Shown here: piece after piece, positions 1-8,442 of the stretch | Position numbering within the stretch: the stretch's first letter is position 1 | How the letters are laid out: every line of letters starts with the position of its first letter | From: an uncultured Bacteroidales bacterium | GTDB taxonomy: Bacteria > Bacteroidota > Bacteroidia > Bacteroidales > Bacteroidaceae | Direction of reading: 5' to 3' | DNA length: 64,000 bases | NCBI GenBank assembly: GCA_902775375.1 | Contig: CACYLU010000005.1 | Location: forward strand, 62,001-126,000 | Notes under the pieces: model-generated | What the model was told of the DNA's origin: nothing | Seen by the model: only the letters and a program-made list of their open reading frames with translations | Databases searched by the model: none | Made by a program: the position numbers and the translations under genes

Positions 1-455
1 TTTACTACGTGAAGAGTTGCTTTGCCTCTTCACAAGTCTTCACAGGTCTTCACGTCAAAGTAAACTATTTTCGGCTTAGTCAAAAGATGACAAGGTGTGA
101 TGAGGTGTGAAGAGATGTGAAGAGTTGCGTAAACTCTTCACGCATTTATCTGGTTATATATCAGTGTATTATGATATATTTGTGAAGAGTGAAGAGTTTT
201 TTTGAGAGTTTGTGCAGAAAGGAAAACACGAGTAAACACCCCAACACTTCATATTTTCATTATAAGTTTCACAAATACAATTGATTATATGCATGAAGAG
301 GTATCTCAACACTTCATAACACTTCATAATGACTTCATACGTATAATTAAATGATATGAGGAGATATGAAGTGTTAGCGCATCACTTCATAAGCTTAACA
401 AACAGAAACTCAGTTTGATAATCATAAAATATGAAGTGTTGGGGTGTTTATATGA
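1..455. repeat. Arrays of short opposed repeats, gene-free
   Basis: No credible gene lies here. Three tandem 10-bp units with core TCTTCAC sit at about 20-52, and inverted units with core GTGAAGAG or GTGATGAG follow at about 93-127. Further copies of both orientations lie at about 136-200. A second set built on ACTTCATA appears at about 245-345, in tandem at 306-340, with its reverse complement TATGAAGTGTT at about 365-378 and 428-440. Left-facing and right-facing arrays around AT-rich spacers have the same architecture as the TTACCCA arrays at 49771-49973, although the core differs. They may be protein-binding arrays for a gene beyond the left edge or a dispersed repeat family; the function is unknown. 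Confidence 0.7.
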
Positions 456-467
456 AAAAACTTTTTT

Positions 468-510
468 CATCACGAGGGAAAAATAAAAACCTCACGAGGG
501 AAAAATAGGA
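468..510. repeat. CACGAG-type direct repeat pair
   Basis: Two near-identical copies of a unit reading CACGAGGGAAAAATA lie back to back, separated by AAAACCT. A diverged copy of the same paired unit is found in frame inside the coding sequence at 31059-31125. This marks it as a dispersed repeat of this genome rather than a local accident. Confidence 0.75.
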
Positions 511-514
511 ATGG

Positions 515-690
515 CAGCTTAGCGGAAGTAAGCACCCCGTTTAACGGAAGTAAAAGGGCAGCTTAGAGGAAGTAAGCCCACCTTCTGCTACCGCTAAACG
601 CAGAAATTCTCATAAGAATTTCCCGGCTTGCTACTATCAAACTCCCAGTTAGATACTATCAAACTCTGAGTTTGCTTGCTTCCAACAACT
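515..690. repeat. Further short direct repeats (GGAAGTAA and TACTATCAAACTC)
   Basis: Three copies of a GGAAGTAA-containing unit lie at about 519-575. Two copies of TACTATCAAACTC lie at about 632-668. A small palindrome around GAAATTCTCATAAGAATTTC lies at about 603-622. No open reading frame of interest is present. Together with the arrays to the left, this makes 1-700 a mosaic of short repeats next to the RM island. Confidence 0.6.
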
Positions 691-713
691 GTTGCTGAAA
701 AACTAAAAATTTT

Positions 714-745
714 TTTGGCATTTCTCATACATATTTGTAACTTTG
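714..745 (+). promoter_or_regulatory. Bacteroidetes promoter of RM island 1
   Basis: TTTG at 714-717, a 20-bp spacer and TAACTTTG at 738-745 match the Bacteroidetes -33/-7 consensus. Transcription would begin near 752, giving a leader of about 300 nt before the ATG at 1059. Confidence 0.75.
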
Positions 746-751
746 TAGTCA

Positions 752-1058
752 GTGCACTGCCAAACACCTTGCTGAATAAGCGAGGGCATGTTAGCCCAGC
801 GGGGTGGCAATGCCAATTTTTGTGGGTGAATAGATAGTTGTATCTATATTCTTTGAGGTTCCCGTAAAATCCGACCAGATTAATTAACAGAGCCTCGTGG
901 AATCGGGATACACCTTGTTATAGGTGTACCCGTTCCATATATGTCTCTGTTACGGGTCTTTGGTCGGATACCAGCGGGAAGCATATATCGGAACGAGGTA
1001 CACTTTCTTTGTATCTACGCTTTTAACTGAATCGTTTCACGCTAGAATCCGACCAATA
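752..1058 (+). ncRNA. Structured 5' leader of the RM operon, possible RNA switch
   Basis: The leader folds into clear helices. GGCAT 785-789 pairs with ATGCC 810-814, with an inner GCC/GGC. ATCCGACCA 869-877 pairs with TGGTCGGAT 961-969. TAACAGAG 885-892 pairs with CTCTGTTA 945-952. GGAA, CGGG and TACACCT between 899 and 915 pair with AGGTGTA, CCCG and TTCC between 922 and 936. ATCCGACCA recurs at 1047-1055, four bases before the ATG, so TGGTCGGAT could pair there instead and close the start region. CCCGTAA 861-867 can also compete for TTACGGG 950-956. I do not recognise an Rfam family. The pairings are read directly; a switch function is inference. Confidence 0.6.
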
Positions 1059-1745
1059 ATGAAAGTAACGGACGATCAGCAGGAAAAGCAGGTAGTTTCA
1101 AAGCAACGTGTGGCTGATCATGGCGAGGTATATACCGCCAAACGAGAAGTCAACGCCATGCTGGATTTGGTGAAAGAAGAGACGGAACGCATTGACTCCC
1201 GTTTCTTGGAGCCTGCCTGTGGTACGGGGAATTTCCTCGTAGAAATCCTGAACAGGAAAATGGAAGCGGTGCGCAAGCAATTTGCCAAAAACCGCTATGA
1301 ATACGACCTTGCATCGGCACAGGCCGTCAGTTCGATGTATGGTGTTGAGCTCTTGCCCGACAATACCGCAATTTGCAGGCAAAGGCTCTTTGAACTGTTT
1401 CTTGACATCTACCAGCAACAGCAGCATGCAGAAGCAGCTGACGAGTTGAAAAACTGCATCCAATATCTTCTCAGAAAAAACATTCTGTGTGGTGACGCGC
1501 TGACAATGCTTCAAAATGACGGTCAGCCCATCACTTTCTGCGAATGGACTTTCATTGGCATTAGTGGCAAGGTGAAGCGTCGTGACTTTGAGTTGAGCGA
1601 ACTGCTGAAAAATGTGGAGTACGACAAACCCAAGCCTGGTGAGCAGGGAAATCTATTTGCTGACACAGGCGAGCCTACTTTCGTGCATCTTCCCAAACGT
1701 GAGTATCCACTGACCGACTATCTGAAATTGCCCGACTATGACTAA
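1059..1745 (+). CDS. Methyltransferase-like protein of RM island 1 (N6-adenine MTase fold, partial)
   Basis: This 228-residue protein carries an AdoMet-binding motif I, EPACGTGNFL, at residues 51-60, as in gamma-class N6-adenine methyltransferases of RM systems. No NPPY/DPPY catalytic motif IV is visible, so it is unlikely to methylate DNA alone. An in-frame ATG at 924 would put translation through the paired leader, and the methyltransferase-like reading begins after 1059, so 1059 is chosen. Its stop overlaps the start of the next gene by 8 bases, which suggests translational coupling and perhaps a joint complex with the Eco57I-like protein. It could instead be a degenerate half of an ancestral longer enzyme. 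Confidence 0.75.
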   Translation: MKVTDDQQEKQVVSKQRVADHGEVYTAKREVNAMLDLVKEETERIDSRFLEPACGTGNFLVEILNRKMEAVRKQFAKNRYEYDLASAQAVSSMYGVELLPDNTAICRQRLFELFLDIYQQQQHAEAADELKNCIQYLLRKNILCGDALTMLQNDGQPITFCEWTFIGISGKVKRRDFELSELLKNVEYDKPKPGEQGNLFADTGEPTFVHLPKREYPLTDYLKLPDYD

Positions 1746-3276
1746 GCTGAACTATAACCCCGATGTTTTGTCGTGCTTAGCCAATCTGAGCAACGACGAG
1801 GTGTTTACCCCACCCCAACTGGCCAACCAGATGCTGAATATGTTGCCACAAGAATTGTTCCAGAGTCCTGACACTAAATTTCTCGACCCTTGCAGCAAGA
1901 GTGGTGTGTTTCTGCGAGAGATAGCCAAAAGACTGATTGACGGATTGGCCACAAAGATACCTGACCTGCAAGAACGCATTGACCATATTATGCACTATCA
2001 ACTATATGGAATGGCCATTACCCAACTCACTTCGTTGATGAGTCGCAGAAGTCTCTACTGCTCAAAGGATGCCAGTGGTAAATATAGCCTTTCCCACTTC
2101 GATAATGCAGATGGCAACATCCGTTATAATGACATTCAGCACTCATGGCAGAATGGCAAGTGCCGCTATTGCGGAGCTTCGCAAGAGGTGTATGACAGAG
2201 GCGATGGCCTTGAATCTCACGCCTACGAGTTTATTCACACTGATAACCCTAATGAACTTTATAACAATATGACTTTTGATGTAATTATCGGCAATCCGCC
2301 GTACCAACTGAGTGATGGAGGTGGAGCGTCTGATGACACAGCTATGCCTATTTATAATAGATTTATAGAACAGGCAATAAAACTTAATCCACATTATTTA
2401 TCGATGATTATACCTTCCAAATGGATGGTTGGAGGTAGAGGGCTGTCTAAATTTAGAGAAAAAATGAGGAATGACACAAGAATTAGTAAGATTGTTGATT
2501 TCGAGGATTCTTCGAAATGTTTTACAGGTTTACATATTGATGGTGGTATTTCTTACTTTTTGTGGGATAGTAATTATAATGGTATGACTGAATATACTTT
2601 CCATGCTAATGATGGGACAATCAATCAGGCAAACCATTATTTAACAAATACTTTCTCTGATTATGTAATTAGAGATAACAGGATTTTCTCTATTCTAAAA
2701 AAAACATCAGTAGATGAATCATTTAGCATGATTATATCAAATGTTAGGCCATATGGTATTCGAGGTTATTTGTTCAATGAGCCAGAAAGATATCCTAATT
2801 CTAATCTGCAAGAAACCCCATTCAAAGGTTGTGTTAAAATCTATGGAGTAAGAGGCATCAAAGGCGGAGCTAAAAGAGTTGTTGGATTTATAAATTCAGA
2901 TATAATAACTGCAAATCGGGAATGGATCAATAAATACAAAATCTTTTTTACTACAAGTTATTCTACTAACGCAGTGATTCCCCCTGCAGAGATATTATCT
3001 CAACCTAAAGAAGTTTGTACAGAAACGTTCTTGTCTATTGGCCCTTTTGAAAGTAAGACTGAAAGAGATAATTGTGCATCTTATCTTCATACAAATTTGT
3101 TTAGGTTCTTATTATATTATGGAAAGGGAACAATGCACGTTAATAAAACCGTATTTAGTTTAATCCCCCTCCAAGACTTCAGCAAGCCCTGGACAGACGA
3201 AGAACTATATAAGAAGTATGGTCTTTCAGAAGACGAAATACAATTCATTGAGTCGATGATTCGACCTATGGAATAA
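1738..3276 (+). CDS. Eco57I-like adenine-specific DNA methyltransferase
   Basis: This 512-residue protein has motif I, FLDPCSKSGVFL, at residues 48-59 and catalytic NPPY at 186-189. That is the motif order of gamma-class N6-adenine methyltransferases of the Eco57I/type III-like group. A CRYCGAS stretch before NPPY suggests a small CxxC metal knuckle. The second half from about base 2390 is visibly more AT-rich than the first half and is the probable target-recognition part. The enzyme would modify host DNA and protect it from the helicase-nuclease partner encoded at 3737. Exact target and type are unknown. Confidence 0.85.
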   Translation: MTKLNYNPDVLSCLANLSNDEVFTPPQLANQMLNMLPQELFQSPDTKFLDPCSKSGVFLREIAKRLIDGLATKIPDLQERIDHIMHYQLYGMAITQLTSLMSRRSLYCSKDASGKYSLSHFDNADGNIRYNDIQHSWQNGKCRYCGASQEVYDRGDGLESHAYEFIHTDNPNELYNNMTFDVIIGNPPYQLSDGGGASDDTAMPIYNRFIEQAIKLNPHYLSMIIPSKWMVGGRGLSKFREKMRNDTRISKIVDFEDSSKCFTGLHIDGGISYFLWDSNYNGMTEYTFHANDGTINQANHYLTNTFSDYVIRDNRIFSILKKTSVDESFSMIISNVRPYGIRGYLFNEPERYPNSNLQETPFKGCVKIYGVRGIKGGAKRVVGFINSDIITANREWINKYKIFFTTSYSTNAVIPPAEILSQPKEVCTETFLSIGPFESKTERDNCASYLHTNLFRFLLYYGKGTMHVNKTVFSLIPLQDFSKPWTDEELYKKYGLSEDEIQFIESMIRPME

Positions 3277-3378
3277 GCAGATAATATTAACAAGGCGCTC
3301 TTTGATAAGATTTAGACATGAAAGCATTGTAGTTTAATTAAAACCACTCATCTTTGTCATATCATAACAAGAACTAAC

Positions 3379-3645
3379 ATGGAAAAGAAGAAGTATAAGA
3401 TGCCAGAAGAAGAGCAGACAACTAACAAAGTTTACGAATCTGCTATAAGTGCTTTAGCTTATTCAAAAGCTATTGACCAGGAAGTGGATTGGGAAAATCG
3501 GATTCCTATATTCCCAAATGCTACTTTAGAGGAACTTATGGCTGATATTGAGCAGTCAGAGCGGGAATTCAAAGAAGGGAAAGGTGTTTCGTGGAACACT
3601 GCCACAGAAATGATTGAGAACAGAATCAAGAACTATGCACGTTGA
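3379..3645 (+). CDS. Small acidic hypothetical protein within RM island 1
   Basis: This 88-residue, lysine- and glutamate-rich protein lies between the methyltransferase and the helicase genes on the same strand. Its C-terminal part, with ELMADIEQSEREFKEGKG followed by an amphipathic helix, resembles the tail of small antitoxin or antirestriction-like proteins. I cannot assign a family, and no toxin partner is beside it. A weak -7 box (CATCTTTG, about 3350-3357) precedes the gene, so it may have its own transcript. It could be a regulator or an accessory subunit of the RM system. Confidence 0.65.
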   Translation: MEKKKYKMPEEEQTTNKVYESAISALAYSKAIDQEVDWENRIPIFPNATLEELMADIEQSEREFKEGKGVSWNTATEMIENRIKNYAR

Positions 3646-3736
3646 GTTCTCACCCAATGAGGATGGGCCCTCAAAGATTAATTAAAATGCTTTAAGCTAA
3701 ATTCTTTTCAGATTGCGCCATAACAAACAGACAGTT

Positions 3737-6250
3737 ATGGCTGCAAGCAATTACTTTCCAAAGAAGTCGGAGTCAGCTCCGATGATTTATGCATACGAAG
3801 ACAAGTATGACCCAAATCTGAAAGGCTTACTGAAAGTGGGTTATACCACAATTGGCGTGCAAGAGCGCGTGCGCCAGCAATATAATATAGTGCGCCCAGG
3901 CGAACCACCCTATCGCATTGTAGTTGAGGAAAGTGCTATGCGTAAAGACGGCACCACATTTATGGATCATGACGTGCACCGCCAATTGCTGAAGATGGGC
4001 TGTCAGCACGTTGAGGGCGAATGGTATAGATGCACCCCTAGCGATGTCAGGGCAGCTATTATAATTGTGAGTGAGCGTCTTGATGTAACATGGAAACGTG
4101 ACAAGTGTTTCGGTATGCGCCCAGAGCAGCAAAAAGCTGTTGAGAAGACAGCTGCCTATTTCAAGAGTTACGCGTCTGAGGAAGGTCGCACACCTCACTT
4201 CCTATGGAACTGCAAGATGCGATTCGGGAAGACCTTCACGACTTATCAGTTGGCTAAACGCATGGGATGGACAAGGGTGCTGATTCTAACTTTCAAACCT
4301 GCTGTGGCTCAAGCATGGGAGGAGGACTTGATGACACACGTAGACTTCGACGGGTGGCAATTCATTGCAAGAAACTCGGAAGCCACCATTGACTACCAGT
4401 TCCAACATGCCGACCTCACTAAACCTATTGTGGTATTTGGCTCATTCCAAGACTTTCTTGGCAAGAATACTGCCAATGGTGGCATGAAGCTGAAACACGA
4501 ATGGGCAAGGGAGTTTAATTGGGACTGTATCGTGCTGGATGAATATCACTATGGCGCCTGGCGTGAAAACGCGAAAGATTTGATTGGTGTGAGCGAAGAT
4601 TTAGGTAACGAAATAGAGAACCCTGATTATTTTGACGAAGACCTTATTCCTATTACATCAAATCATTATCTTTATCTTTCAGGCACTCCTTTCCGAGCCA
4701 TAGCTTCTGGCGAATTCATTGAGGAACAGATATACAACTGGACTTACTCTGATGAGCAGAGAGCAAAAGAAGAATGGGGCTCGAAGTCTGATAATCCGTA
4801 TGCATCATTACCTAAAATGGTTTTGCTTACTTATCAGTTGCCTACAGAAATATCTCGCGTGGCAGAAGAGGGAGAATTTGATGAATTTGATTTAAACACC
4901 TTTTTTGCTGCAGAGGGAAAAGGTGATAATGCTGTATTCAAGCATCATGATGAAGTACAAAAATGGTTGGATATGATTAGAGGACAGTATCTGCCGACTT
5001 CTGTAAACGACCTGAAAGCCGGCAATAGGAAGCCTCCTTTGCCATTCTTGAATGGTGACTTATATTCAAACATGAACCATACTTTATGGTTCTTGCCTAA
5101 CGTAGCTTCTTGTTTTGCCATGAGGAACTTACTGACAGAATTGCAAAACACATTCTACCACGACTACCATGTGGTGGTTTGTGCTGGCACACAAGCAGGT
5201 GTAGGCCAACAGGCCTTGCCTCCGGTTGAGAAGGCTATGTCGCATCCAGACCCTCTGCATTGCAAGACCATCACCCTAACTTGCGGAAAACTGACGACAG
5301 GCGTTACCGTGCGTCCGTGGACAGGTATCTTTATGTTGCGTGACACCTCTTCTCCGGAAACCTATTTCCAGTCGGCATTCAGAGTACAATCTCCTTGGAC
5401 TATTACTAATAGTGACGGGTTGCATCCAAACCAAGTGGAGATTTTGAAAAAGATATGCTATGTGTTTGATTTCGCACCTAATAGAGCTTTGCGTAAGGTT
5501 TCAGAATACTCCTGCCAGCTAAATGTTGAAGAGGGAAATCCTGAGAAATGTGTGGATGACTTCATCAAATTCCTTCCTGTGCTTTGTTATGAGAATGGTG
5601 TTATGAAACAACTCTCTGCCAGTGACGTATTGGATATGGCTATGAGCAACACTTCTGCTACCTTGCTGGCCAGAAAATGGGAAAGTGCAACGTTAGTGAA
5701 TGTAGATAATTTCACACTTCAGCGACTGATGAACAATGAGCAAGCAATGGCTGCATTAATGAAAATTGAGGGATTCCGTTCGCTGAACCAAGATATTGAA
5801 ACCATCATTAATAAAACGGATAAGATTAAGAAAAAGAGGAAAGAAAATGAAGGGGGATTGACAACACACGAGAAGAAAGAACTTACTGATGCTGAGAAAG
5901 AGATAAAGAGCAAGCGCAAACAGATTCAAGAAAAGCTGATGAAGTTTGCTACTCGCATCCCTATCTTCATGTATCTTACTGACTATCGCGAATATTCATT
6001 AAAAGATGTCATCTTACAACTGGAACCTAAGTTGTTTGAACGAGTGACAGGTCTGACTAAACAAGATTTTTCCTTATTAGTGAGCCTCAACGTATTCAAT
6101 GAAGCATTGATGAATGATGCTGTATATAAATTCAAACGCTATGAAGACAGCAGTCTCTCATACGCAGGTATTGACCGTCATGAGGGCGAACAACGCATTG
6201 GCGGATATAGCACCGTCATTACTATGGACGAATATAAAGAAATGAATTAG
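3737..6250 (+). CDS. GIY-YIG-like (T5orf172) nuclease fused to SF2 helicase, putative restriction subunit
   Basis: This 837-residue protein starts at the ATG; the longer reading begins with a TTG. Residues about 16-110 (YAYED through KVGYTT and ERVRQQYN) look like a T5orf172/GIY-YIG nuclease domain. A superfamily 2 helicase follows: Walker A NCKMRFGKT at 158-166, DEYH box at 268-271 and SGTP at 315-318. The C-terminal third is rich in lysine and glutamate. ATP-driven translocation plus a nuclease fits a restriction subunit working with the methyltransferases upstream. The pairing is known in outline from type III and related systems, but this domain order is less common. Catalytic competence of the nuclease domain is inferred. 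Confidence 0.8.
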   Translation: MAASNYFPKKSESAPMIYAYEDKYDPNLKGLLKVGYTTIGVQERVRQQYNIVRPGEPPYRIVVEESAMRKDGTTFMDHDVHRQLLKMGCQHVEGEWYRCTPSDVRAAIIIVSERLDVTWKRDKCFGMRPEQQKAVEKTAAYFKSYASEEGRTPHFLWNCKMRFGKTFTTYQLAKRMGWTRVLILTFKPAVAQAWEEDLMTHVDFDGWQFIARNSEATIDYQFQHADLTKPIVVFGSFQDFLGKNTANGGMKLKHEWAREFNWDCIVLDEYHYGAWRENAKDLIGVSEDLGNEIENPDYFDEDLIPITSNHYLYLSGTPFRAIASGEFIEEQIYNWTYSDEQRAKEEWGSKSDNPYASLPKMVLLTYQLPTEISRVAEEGEFDEFDLNTFFAAEGKGDNAVFKHHDEVQKWLDMIRGQYLPTSVNDLKAGNRKPPLPFLNGDLYSNMNHTLWFLPNVASCFAMRNLLTELQNTFYHDYHVVVCAGTQAGVGQQALPPVEKAMSHPDPLHCKTITLTCGKLTTGVTVRPWTGIFMLRDTSSPETYFQSAFRVQSPWTITNSDGLHPNQVEILKKICYVFDFAPNRALRKVSEYSCQLNVEEGNPEKCVDDFIKFLPVLCYENGVMKQLSASDVLDMAMSNTSATLLARKWESATLVNVDNFTLQRLMNNEQAMAALMKIEGFRSLNQDIETIINKTDKIKKKRKENEGGLTTHEKKELTDAEKEIKSKRKQIQEKLMKFATRIPIFMYLTDYREYSLKDVILQLEPKLFERVTGLTKQDFSLLVSLNVFNEALMNDAVYKFKRYEDSSLSYAGIDRHEGEQRIGGYSTVITMDEYKEMN

Positions 6251-6332
6251 TCATCACTTGAGGATTGCCGTTTATTGCAGAATGGCGTAAACTTTTTTTA
6301 CAAAATGTCGCTATTTACGTTGTATTTATTCG

Positions 6333-6340
6333 TATATTTG
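6333..6340 (+). promoter_or_regulatory. Promoter -7 box of the thioesterase gene
   Basis: TATATTTG fits TAnnTTTG and lies about 25 bases before the start at 6366. The upstream -33 element is not clear. Confidence 0.5.
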
Positions 6341-6365
6341 CATAATATTTTAGAATAAATATAAT

Positions 6366-7154
6366 ATGCTTGAAGGAAAATACAGACATACATATACATC
6401 GACAGCATCAGATATCACACCACTTTACAAGCTTACACCTAATGCTCTGCTGATGTACTTCCAAGATAGTTTTGCACGCTTGATGACTATCCACAACTTT
6501 GCAGCATTCGACATTGTAAAACAACATCGGATGTGGGTCATCACCGAGGTCCATATAGATATACAACCAACTGTCACTTACTGGTCGGAAGACTTTACTG
6601 TAGAACTATGGGTGAGCGAACTGACTTCACTCCGCATCTATTGTGACTTCCGCATTGTACGCAAAGATAATGAACAGTTAATAGCAAGTGGCACAAGCCA
6701 ATGGAATATTCTCAACCTCGACACCAAGCGATTAGAACCGACTGATTTTCTTGCCGAAAAGTTAATAATAGTGCCAGAACTGATGACAGGGAATCATAAG
6801 AAAGTAAGGTTCCCCAAACCACAGTCATTCGACTTGCAGATGCAGCATCGTGCCACTCGTCTTGATCTTGACTTCAACTTCCACGTGAGCAACCGCAGCT
6901 ATGTCAGCATAGCTCTGATGACTATGCCCGATGAAGTGCTGACATCACAATCTTTGGCTTCTCTTACCGTACATTGGCTACACGAGACTTATCTTGACGA
7001 CCTACTTACGTGTAGTATGTCACATACAGCTGATGACTGTTACCTCCATACGCTAACTAATGAAGAAGGTGTGGTGGTTTGCGAACTGATGAGCAAATGG
7101 CAACCCCAACCTGCAACAGCTGATGTCAGTGAAGTACTGAACAGAAATTTATAG
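6366..7154 (+). CDS. Acyl-ACP thioesterase
   Basis: The 262-residue protein has the length and double hot-dog layout of bacterial acyl-ACP thioesterases, which release fatty acids from acyl carrier protein in the cytoplasm. The first hot-dog half contains WVITEVHIDI and the following TYWSEDFTVELWVSEL strand. The second half contains the HVSNRSYVSIAL segment that corresponds to the conserved active-site region. A -7 box lies just upstream and a strong terminator just downstream, so it is probably a single-gene transcript. It is unrelated to the RM genes before it. Confidence 0.88.
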   Translation: MLEGKYRHTYTSTASDITPLYKLTPNALLMYFQDSFARLMTIHNFAAFDIVKQHRMWVITEVHIDIQPTVTYWSEDFTVELWVSELTSLRIYCDFRIVRKDNEQLIASGTSQWNILNLDTKRLEPTDFLAEKLIIVPELMTGNHKKVRFPKPQSFDLQMQHRATRLDLDFNFHVSNRSYVSIALMTMPDEVLTSQSLASLTVHWLHETYLDDLLTCSMSHTADDCYLHTLTNEEGVVVCELMSKWQPQPATADVSEVLNRNL

Positions 7155-7189
7155 TAATAGGCACATTCCGTAAAATGTGAAAGTTCAGA

Positions 7190-7220
7190 GGCAATCCAGT
7201 TAACAATGGGTTGCCTTTTT
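7190..7220 (+). terminator. Rho-independent terminator after the thioesterase gene
   Basis: GGCAATCC 7190-7197 pairs with GGGTTGCC 7208-7215 over 8 bp and is followed by TTTTT. Confidence 0.8.
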
Positions 7221-7225
7221 CGTTA

Positions 7226-7233
7226 TAACTTTG
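7226..7233 (+). promoter_or_regulatory. Promoter -7 box of the acetyltransferase gene
   Basis: TAACTTTG followed by C is a consensus -7 box, 26 bases before the ATG at 7259. It lies directly after the preceding terminator. Confidence 0.6.
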
Positions 7234-7258
7234 CAATGAAATTAAAAAAGAAAAAGAT

Positions 7259-7807
7259 ATGGATATTTTCAATCAATTAAGTTCAGGGGCTGATGTTGAT
7301 ATGTCAACACCTGGATATGCAGAAGCCATCAAGGAGATGATGCGTTGCAACAATATTTGTTTTAAAGTGAACACCACTGAGCCAAACGCTGAGCTGGTGC
7401 ATCCTATGGAAGAAGAGCTTTTCAATGGTGGGCTTGACAAAACGAGCTATCTGATGCCTCCTATCCAAATCGACTTTGGTTGCCAAATGAAAATCGGGAA
7501 AGGTGTATTTGTGAATCATTCGCTAACCTGCATGGCAGCTGGCGGCATCACCATAGATGACGGAGTAATGATCGGACCTAACGTGCGCATCGTGACTGAC
7601 AACCACGACTTTGACAATCGCATGGTATTGCGTTGCAAGCCAGTACATATCAAGAGCCGTGCGTGGATTGGTGTGGGGGCTATCATTCTACCTGGTGTGA
7701 CCATTGGCGAGAATGCAGTTGTGGCAGCTGGTGCCGTAGTGACGAAGGATGTTGCTCCAAATACCATCGTAGGCGGAAACCCAGCAAAGTTTATAAAGAA
7801 AATATAA
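7259..7807 (+). CDS. Sugar O-acetyltransferase, left-handed beta-helix (maltose/galactoside type)
   Basis: This 182-residue protein belongs to the hexapeptide-repeat acetyltransferases that move acetyl from acetyl-CoA to a sugar hydroxyl. Seen are repeated [LIV]GxxxxI turns (IGKGVFVNHS, IDDGVMIGPNV, IGVGAIILPGVTIGENAVV), a VTDNHDFDNR loop with the histidine expected at the active site, and the ending VGGNPAKFIKKI typical of the family. The natural substrate cannot be deduced. It is a monocistronic unit with its own promoter and a hairpin terminator. Confidence 0.88.
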   Translation: MDIFNQLSSGADVDMSTPGYAEAIKEMMRCNNICFKVNTTEPNAELVHPMEEELFNGGLDKTSYLMPPIQIDFGCQMKIGKGVFVNHSLTCMAAGGITIDDGVMIGPNVRIVTDNHDFDNRMVLRCKPVHIKSRAWIGVGAIILPGVTIGENAVVAAGAVVTKDVAPNTIVGGNPAKFIKKI

Positions 7808-7813
7808 TAGTTT

Positions 7814-7849
7814 CCGCCATTTACTATCATGCAGATGGCGGATTCTTTT
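7814..7849 (+). terminator. Terminator after the acetyltransferase gene
   Basis: CCGCCAT 7814-7820 pairs with ATGGCGG 7835-7841, followed by a T-rich tail. It separates the gene from the converging regulator remnant. Confidence 0.7.
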
Positions 7850-8438
7850 ACCTCTTTATTCTGTATTCCGAAGGTGTCTTACCTGAGTGCTGCTTGACGT
7901 AACGAGTAAAGTGTGATAGGTAAGGGAAATTAAAGTCATTACTGATATCTGTGAGCGTACGATCAGTAGCTGTCAGTTCTTCCATAATCTGTGCCAAAGT
8001 AAAATGGGTAATCCAATAAGAGGCATTGTGACCAGTAGATTGCAGGCAAATTCTGGAAAGGTATTTGGGAGTGACAAATAACTTTTCCGCATAGAACTCA
8101 ACTGTCCTTTTCTGGCGCACATATTGCTGCAACAAATCGATAAATTGTTGAGCCAACTGTGTCTCCCTACCCCCCTTTGATGCCTGATGACTGTTACACT
8201 TACTGTAGATGTGGAAAATTTCATAGACAAAATTCTCCATCGAATGATCTAATGTTTCTTGATGATAGATATGGTCTGTTTGTGACAAGCGGCACTTGAT
8301 GTCATCCAAATCACGCAGGCACAACTCCATATCTTGGGCGTTCATCTGCATAATGGGATTATCGTAATAATAGGTAAGCCCCTTGATATTGTGGGGCGTT
8401 CTCTGTGGATGGGCGAGATGATACCTTCTTGACTTCAA
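7848..8438 (-). pseudogene. AraC-family regulator lacking its N-terminal domain
   Basis: The reading encodes a C-terminal AraC/XylS DNA-binding domain: two helix-turn-helix units with FVTPKYLSRICLQSTGHNA and DISNDFNFPYLSHFTRYVKQ, ending in GKTPSEYR. It also has a middle segment (NPIMQMNAQDMELCL) normally found between the sensor and DNA-binding domains. The N-terminal cupin-like sensor of about 100 residues is missing. The frame has no ATG before codon 30 of this reading, only a TTG at 8438, and a divergent gene begins 5 bases away. The gene therefore looks 5'-truncated by a deletion. A shortened product from an internal ATG is possible. Confidence 0.75.
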
Positions 8439-8442
8439 CAGG

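Noticed and set aside
306-340. CRISPR-like array
   Set aside because: Units are 10 bp with no unique spacers and no cas genes; these are short tandem repeats.
924-1058. In-frame ATG extension of the first RM gene to 924
   Set aside because: It would translate the strongly paired leader. The sequence before 1059 does not look like protein of the methyltransferase family.
7304-7902. Antisense frames over the acetyltransferase gene and many similar shadow frames in other genes
   Set aside because: They lie opposite or out of frame with well-supported genes and show no promoter or family signal.
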